From DATAPD01 sp036265385 (GTDB lineage Bacteria; Acidobacteriota; Terriglobia; Terriglobales; Acidobacteriaceae): a stretch of DNA of 64,000 nucleotides. Each line of letters begins with the position of its first letter. Positions within the stretch are counted from its first letter, which is position 1. Location: NCBI GenBank assembly GCA_036265385.1, contig DATAPD010000028.1:1-64000 (forward strand), written 5' to 3'. The notes beneath the pieces are model-generated. The model was given only the letters and a program-made list of their open reading frames with translations. It was not told where the DNA came from and did not search any database. The position numbers and the translations under genes are program-made. Of this stretch, positions 59,866-64,000 are shown one piece after another.

Positions 59866-60381
59866 ATGGAAAGCAAGGCAAAATTGCTTGGGCATCCGAT
59901 ACATCCAATGCTGATCGTTTTCCCGCTTGGACTGCTCGCCACTGCGGTCGTGTTCGACCTCGTCGCTTTATCTACTAGCGATAGCTCCTGGTTTGGAGTT
60001 TCATTCCGGATGATTGCAGCTGGAATCCTCGGTGGCTTATTAGCGGCAGTTTTCGGATTCATTGATTGGTGGGCAATTCCTTCCAATACGAGGGCGAAAA
60101 GAATCGGGCTCTGGCATGGTCTTGGAAACGTCATTGTCGTTTTATTGTTCGCCGCCAGCTGGTTCTTTCGAAGACCGGCACCTACTGCACCCAGCTCAGG
60201 AGCGCTTACGCTCTCGTACATCGCTGTCTTGCTCGCGCTAGGAACGGGCTGGCTAGGCGGCGAATTGGTGGATCGGCTTGGCGTGGGAGTGGACCGGGGT
60301 GCGCACCTTGACGCGCCGAGTTCACTGTCAGGCCGTACTGCGAGAGAGACACCTCCGAGCGAGACTCGACGAGCGGCGTAG
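59866..60381 (+). CDS. DUF2231-family membrane protein
   Basis: 171 aa from ATG 59866 with GGAGG at 59857-59861; the frame opens earlier (59758) but without support. Begins SKAKLLGHPIHPMLIVFPLGLLATAVVFDL, the DUF2231 signature (HPIHPM-L), followed by three more helices (IAAGILGGLLAAVFGFIDWW, LGNVIVVLLFAASWFF, LSYIAVLLALGTGWLGGELV) and an extramembrane tail. Function unknown in the family, often near redox or haem proteins. Confidence 0.8.
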   Translation: MESKAKLLGHPIHPMLIVFPLGLLATAVVFDLVALSTSDSSWFGVSFRMIAAGILGGLLAAVFGFIDWWAIPSNTRAKRIGLWHGLGNVIVVLLFAASWFFRRPAPTAPSSGALTLSYIAVLLALGTGWLGGELVDRLGVGVDRGAHLDAPSSLSGRTARETPPSETRRAA

Positions 60382-60423
60382 TCGAATCTGTTCTTGATTT
60401 TGATCAGTGCATAGTTTCGAGCC

Positions 60424-61403
60424 ATGGATAAACCACTCCGAAAACAGCGGCCCGTCGCAGTCATTACCGGAGCATCGAGCGGATTAGGACGAGCCACAGC
60501 CCTTGAATTTGCAAGACGTGGCATCTCAGTTGTCCTAGCCGCGCGGCGTAAGGAGGCGCTTAATAAAGTTGCCTTCGGATGCAAACGCTCCGGAGTCGAA
60601 GTACTTGTCATTGTCACGGATGTGACTGACGAAGTCGCAGTCGGTAATCTCGCTCAGGCGGCTTATCGACGTTTTGGAAGGCTCGACATCTGGGTCAACA
60701 ACGCCATGGTTGGCATGTATGGTGATTTTGAGCGCGTTCCGTCGGAAGACTTCCGTAAGGTAATCGAGACGAGTTTCTTTGGATACGTAAACGGTGCTCG
60801 AGCAGCACTACCTTACTTTCGTCGGCAAGGCCAGGGCATTCTTGTAAATGTAGCATCTGTGCTGGGCACCGTTGGTATTCCGCACATGAGTTCTTATGTG
60901 GCTGCCAAGCACGCGATAGTGGGGTTTTCAGATGCCCTCCGACAGGAACGCGAGGAACTGGAATTAGGGTATGCACGGTCTTGCCTTCTTCGATGGATAC
61001 TCCCTTCTATGCCAATGCGGGAAATCACACGGGCCATGAGATCCGGCCCGTCCCACCCGTTTTTAATCCAGCAAGTGTTGCGATCGCCATCGTCAAAGCT
61101 GTCGAACGCAACCGCGACTACGTTTTCGTCCCTGCAGTTGCAGCTGCTATGCCAGTGGCACGCGCTATGTGGCCCGGCCTGACTTCGCGCATAGCACGAT
61201 TCATAATCGACCATTTGCAGATCGGATCGGAAAGGGCTTTCCACACAAGTGGCAATCTTTACTCGCCAAAATCCTTGATCGAAAAAACGGAACACAAATC
61301 GAAACAAGGTCGCCGTAAGCGCAGCTGGCCTGTTCTTACCATTCTGGCTGTTTCAAGCGCGATCGCATTGCGAGAGCTTGGAAACGCTCGAAAAGCTGCA
61401 TAG
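60424..61403 (+). pseudogene. Short-chain dehydrogenase/reductase broken by a 1-nt frameshift
   Basis: The N-terminal half reads ITGASSGLGRATALEFARRGISVV, WVNNAMVGMYGDFERVPSEDF, then the catalytic region VNVASVLGTVGIPHMSSYVAAKHAIVGFSDALRQ (Ser, Tyr-x3-Lys: SSYVAAKH). Just after it (GGG at 60967-60969) the correct continuation is in another frame: adding one G gives L-G-V-C-T-V-L-P-S-S-M-D-T-P-F, the usual SDR motif, and that frame then runs to TAG at 61401-61403. So either a real frameshift that truncates the enzyme or an assembly/sequencing error in a G run. Confidence 0.85.
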
Positions 61404-61580
61404 CAGCACGCTCGCACAACTAGTCGAGATCATCCAGCCAGAAAATTATCGAACCGAGGACATTACTATCAGAGTGCCGCTGCGGACTAGCAGAAGCGAA
61501 AAAGCCTCTGCTGCCTGGCCCACCCTAATCACGTAACTCTGGTGCCATGGAAATTTGCGTCAGCGAAAAATATGCACTCG
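61404..61580. other. Gene-free gap
   Basis: 177 nt between convergent genes. No repeats, hairpins or clear frames with support were seen. Confidence 0.35.
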
Positions 61581-62981
61581 CTAAAGCGATTTCAGGTACT
61601 CGACGAGATCATGTTTCTCCTCTTCGTTGAGCCCGAGATTGAATCGCGCATTGTAGCTGTTGACCACATCCAGCAATGTCTTGAAACGACCGTCATGATA
61701 AAAACGCCCTTTGTCGCGAGGGAACATGAATAAACCGCGCTCGCGAACGAAGATACCTGCCAAGTTCATGGTCCGATAGCCATGGACAGGCTTGCCTTGT
61801 GCATTGATGCTGGCTGGAGCACGTCGTGCCTCGAAGCCGTCGATCTTGATCTCACCGGGCGTGTGTTGATTCCAACCTGGCTCCGTCCATAGCGGCTCTC
61901 GGTGGCAACGGTTGCAATTTGCTTTGCCGCTGAAGAGTTCGTCCCCGCGCTCGGCTGCTTCTGGATCGAAATCAATGTTCGGCCGTGGCTTCACCGCTGG
62001 CAAAGCCAGCTGGTAGAAGTGCAGTGGTGCCAACTTACTTGTTACCTGGTCGCTGTCGGGATCTGTGGAGACATGTCCCAGTTTGGCCTTCGCAGCGATT
62101 GGGAACTGTTCGGGATTATCGAATCGCTCGTCGAAGAAGGTCCCTTTCCCGTGCATCTCATTCACCGCCACAAATGCATTCCAATAGGTGACAGTGCCCC
62201 AACCCCCAGTCCAGGTATGTAAGTTGTGACCCGAAAGACCGCGAGCATTCGGAATCAGCGTGGCACCAGGAACATGTGTTGCGGTGACTACGCCATTCGT
62301 GACTTGCTGCGGATTGAATGCTTTGCCGTCCAGGAACAGTTCAGCATCGAACTTTCCTGGTCCCCAACTGTTTAGGATCGCTCGTACCTGGGCTTCACTA
62401 ATGCTTGGATCGGCTAGGCGTAACAGATCTACGACAGGCTGCAGGTTGGGTGCACTGGCAAGGATGGCCCCTACATTGAGATCACGATTGGCAAGGCCAT
62501 CGATTCTGCGTCCAATACCAGGAGCGACTGAATTATTTACCGTCGAGTGACAGAAGGCGCAGGTTAGTCCAACCGAGCTTAACGTACCCGATGAATTGAA
62601 AACTCCGACTACGCCCAGGACCGCATTCAGCTTGATCAGGAGCCTTGTTACGGTGGGGTCATGCAAATTTATGGTTCTGTTCTTGATTGATTGAATCACT
62701 TCGGGCGGAAGCGCCTCAGAATCGACCTTCAGTCCCAGATCAAGAGCTTGCTGAGGCGTCAGATTGTTGATTGTCTGGTGAAGTTTGAGCTTGCCTCCCC
62801 AGAAGGTTTGGTCACCAAAGGTATCGAAACGGAAGATATGCCGACCCTGTTCGACCATTCTTTGAGAATTATCTTCTGCGCTTCCGAGGAAACCAAAATT
62901 CTCCTGAATCGTTTGGCTCTGTGCTAATAGGAGGATGACGACGACGGGAATCGAAGCAAATAACACGTGTTGTTTTCGCAT
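61581..62981 (-). CDS. Secreted di-haem c-type cytochrome (cytochrome c peroxidase-like)
   Basis: 466 aa, signal peptide with a hydrophobic stretch SIPVVVILLLAQSQ. Two haem motifs: CAFCH at residues 141-145 and CNRCH at 356-360. RRDGLA-like NRDLNVGAI and GHNLHTWTGGWGTVTYWN lie between. C-terminal DKGRFYHDGRFKTLLDVVNSYNARFNLGLNEEEKHDLVEYLKS resembles the di-haem peroxidase/MauG family end. Periplasmic electron transfer or peroxide removal are possible; activity is not certain. Upstream of it (123-140 nt) sits a Pho-box-like repeat. Confidence 0.85.
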   Translation of the reverse strand: MRKQHVLFASIPVVVILLLAQSQTIQENFGFLGSAEDNSQRMVEQGRHIFRFDTFGDQTFWGGKLKLHQTINNLTPQQALDLGLKVDSEALPPEVIQSIKNRTINLHDPTVTRLLIKLNAVLGVVGVFNSSGTLSSVGLTCAFCHSTVNNSVAPGIGRRIDGLANRDLNVGAILASAPNLQPVVDLLRLADPSISEAQVRAILNSWGPGKFDAELFLDGKAFNPQQVTNGVVTATHVPGATLIPNARGLSGHNLHTWTGGWGTVTYWNAFVAVNEMHGKGTFFDERFDNPEQFPIAAKAKLGHVSTDPDSDQVTSKLAPLHFYQLALPAVKPRPNIDFDPEAAERGDELFSGKANCNRCHREPLWTEPGWNQHTPGEIKIDGFEARRAPASINAQGKPVHGYRTMNLAGIFVRERGLFMFPRDKGRFYHDGRFKTLLDVVNSYNARFNLGLNEEEKHDLVEYLKSL

Positions 62982-63294
62982 GGCTTGTCTCCTCAGGCTG
63001 GCTACCCCGCGCGGATGCCTTGCTACGGAGCGAGGTTAAGCGTTCTCAGGCGGGTGTTCGACGTACGTATGTTTCTAGCCGTTGGCCAACGAATGCAAAA
63101 GATATGTCAAAAGAATGTCAAGATTGGCTGCGCTCGAGTTTTATCCTGCGACCCTTCACTCCTAGCGCTAAGCACCAGTTCGGGCAGAACTGTTGCAATC
63201 AGGCATTATCACTGATTGGCTCCGGCAGAGGCCGTTTTCGGCAGGTCAATCAGTGTGGCGATGTTACGCCAAGTACGCGGTACTATGGTGTTTC
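62982..63294. other. Divergent intergenic region between cytochrome and transporter genes
   Basis: 313 nt. It holds the Pho-box-like repeat (63104-63121). Open frames exist but have no ribosome site. Promoters for both divergent genes must lie here. Confidence 0.4.
63104..63121 (+). promoter_or_regulatory. Pho-box-like direct repeat
   Basis: ATGTCAA-AAGA-ATGTCAA: two identical 7-bp units separated by 4 bp (11-bp period), the same layout as the Pho box consensus (C/A)TGTCA(T/A) N4 (C/A)TGTCA(T/A) that PhoB-type regulators bind. Only one site is seen, so a genome-scale comparison would be needed. Confidence 0.4.
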
Positions 63295-63924
63295 ATGCCC
63301 ACTGGCGCAAGTCTGCGGACTCAACAACTGCAACGCGGAATCCTGCTGGAATACCTCACTATTGGTTGGAACATGGTTGAGGGAGTCGTTGCTGTCGCAA
63401 GCGGGGCGTTAAGCGGCAGCATCGCCTTGTTGGGATTCGGGGTTGATTCGTTCATTGAGACATCATCCGGCGTCATTTTGCTTTGGCGCTTGCGTGCAGA
63501 ACATCGCGGCACCCATGCGGAGCGGGCCGAGCGACTAGCCTTAGAGTTGGTCGGCGTCAGCTTTATGGTATTGGCAGCTTACGTTGTGTTCGATTGCGCC
63601 AAGACTCTGATTCAACGCGAGGCACCTGAACGCAGCATTCTCGGAATTGCTATTGCAGTTGCGTCGCTGATCGTTATGCCTTGGCTTGCGAGCGAGAAAC
63701 GAAAGACGGCTCGAAACCTCAGCAGTGCCGCTTTGCGAGCGGATTCTAAGCAGACGTCGCTTTGCGCGTATTTATCCTTCATCCTACTTGCCGGTTTGCT
63801 ACTAAATGCTCTGCTCGGTTGGTGGTGGGCTGATCCTATCTCAGGCCTTTGTATGGTGCCGATCATCATCAACGAAGGTCGTGAGGCATTACACGGAAAG
63901 ACTTGCTCGGATTGCCGCAGTTAA
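63295..63924 (+). CDS. Cation diffusion facilitator-like transporter (possibly N-terminally unusual)
   Basis: 209 aa from ATG 63295; the frame is open to 63193 but the extra part is not membrane-like. Helices: LTIGWNMVEGVVAVASGAL, IALLGFGVDSFIETSSGVILLW, LVGVSFMVLAAYVVFDCAKTLI, GIAIAVASLIVMPWLA and AYLSFILLAGLLLNALLGWWW. Metal-site features D-x3-E (VDSFIE) and ADSKQTSLC/ADPISGL fit CDF transporters, though the second acidic position is Glu. C-terminal CSDC pair may bind metal. The full CDF cytosolic domain is absent. Confidence 0.75.
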   Translation: MPTGASLRTQQLQRGILLEYLTIGWNMVEGVVAVASGALSGSIALLGFGVDSFIETSSGVILLWRLRAEHRGTHAERAERLALELVGVSFMVLAAYVVFDCAKTLIQREAPERSILGIAIAVASLIVMPWLASEKRKTARNLSSAALRADSKQTSLCAYLSFILLAGLLLNALLGWWWADPISGLCMVPIIINEGREALHGKTCSDCRS

Positions 63925-64000
63925 TGAACCTGGCTAGTTCGCCGCTCCAGGTTTACACTCATCCCTACTGATGAACTGCGCCTGTGCAGACTGGTTCGAC
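63925..64000. other. Window end, no gene seen
   Basis: Short tail with nothing recognisable; next gene lies outside. Confidence 0.3.

Noticed and set aside
1..64000. tRNA or rRNA genes, in particular at island ends
   Set aside because: No cloverleaf-like or rRNA-conserved segment was recognised by eye near 52.9 or 59.8 kb or elsewhere.

Overview
The window looks like a piece of an Acidobacteriota chromosome (probably class Terriglobia). This is inference from the mix seen: a Carboxypeptidase-regulatory-like/TonB receptor, an actinobacterial-style KorAB 2-oxoacid:ferredoxin oxidoreductase with a fused gamma domain, an LpxD (so a Gram-negative envelope), a DUF5715-like protein, a YfhO/PTPS-related GT-C-like membrane protein and PilZ regulators. 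No rRNA, tRNA or CRISPR array was recognised.

Layout. 0-5 kb: a hybrid histidine kinase (cut by the left edge) with tandem 276-bp HAMP repeats, and an orphan response-regulator/histidine-kinase fusion. 5-10 kb: a TonB-dependent receptor translationally coupled to a secreted HExxH protein, then a divergent pair, a retropepsin-like/PDZ protein (minus) and mtnP (plus). 10-20 kb: mtnP, a PfkB kinase and a GT-C-like membrane protein, then a tightly overlapped run mgtC-like, dapF, ldcA-like, mpl, M61 peptidase, plsC-like, which links diaminopimelate supply with murein-peptide recycling and envelope lipid synthesis. 20-28 kb: lpxD (convergent), a small conserved protein, a possible structured-leader/31-aa membrane peptide/terminator unit, a CCA-adding/poly(A) polymerase-family enzyme with a strange Pro/Ala/Lys tail, dnaE and accA. 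29-43 kb: central carbon metabolism (korA, korB, icd, mdh, and sdhC-sdhA-sdhB on the minus strand), interspersed with two cyclophilins, an M19 dipeptidase, a small P-loop kinase and a DUF5715-like protein. 43-51 kb (minus strand): rdgB, a GT-C-like membrane protein, a REC-PilZ-PilZ regulator, and an efflux set (membrane-fusion protein, TPR protein, TolC) lacking an obvious pump. 51-53 kb: queF and an MFS transporter.

52.9-59.8 kb is a compact mobile island: tyrosine integrase, two small unknown genes, an AlpA/excisionase-like HTH preceded by a perfect tandem palindrome, a DUF3854/DUF3631-type primase-helicase whose 3' part carries nine iteron-like repeats, several tiny overlapping genes, and two different P27-type terminase small subunits, but no large terminase, portal, capsid or tail genes. 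This is the gene logic of a phage satellite (PICI/SaPI-like), bracketed by a short candidate att repeat. It is the most interesting object in the window.

59.8-64 kb is a second accessory-looking stretch: a DUF2231 membrane protein, an SDR oxidoreductase broken by a 1-nt frameshift, a secreted di-haem cytochrome c and a CDF-like cation transporter, the last two separated by a Pho-box-like direct repeat.
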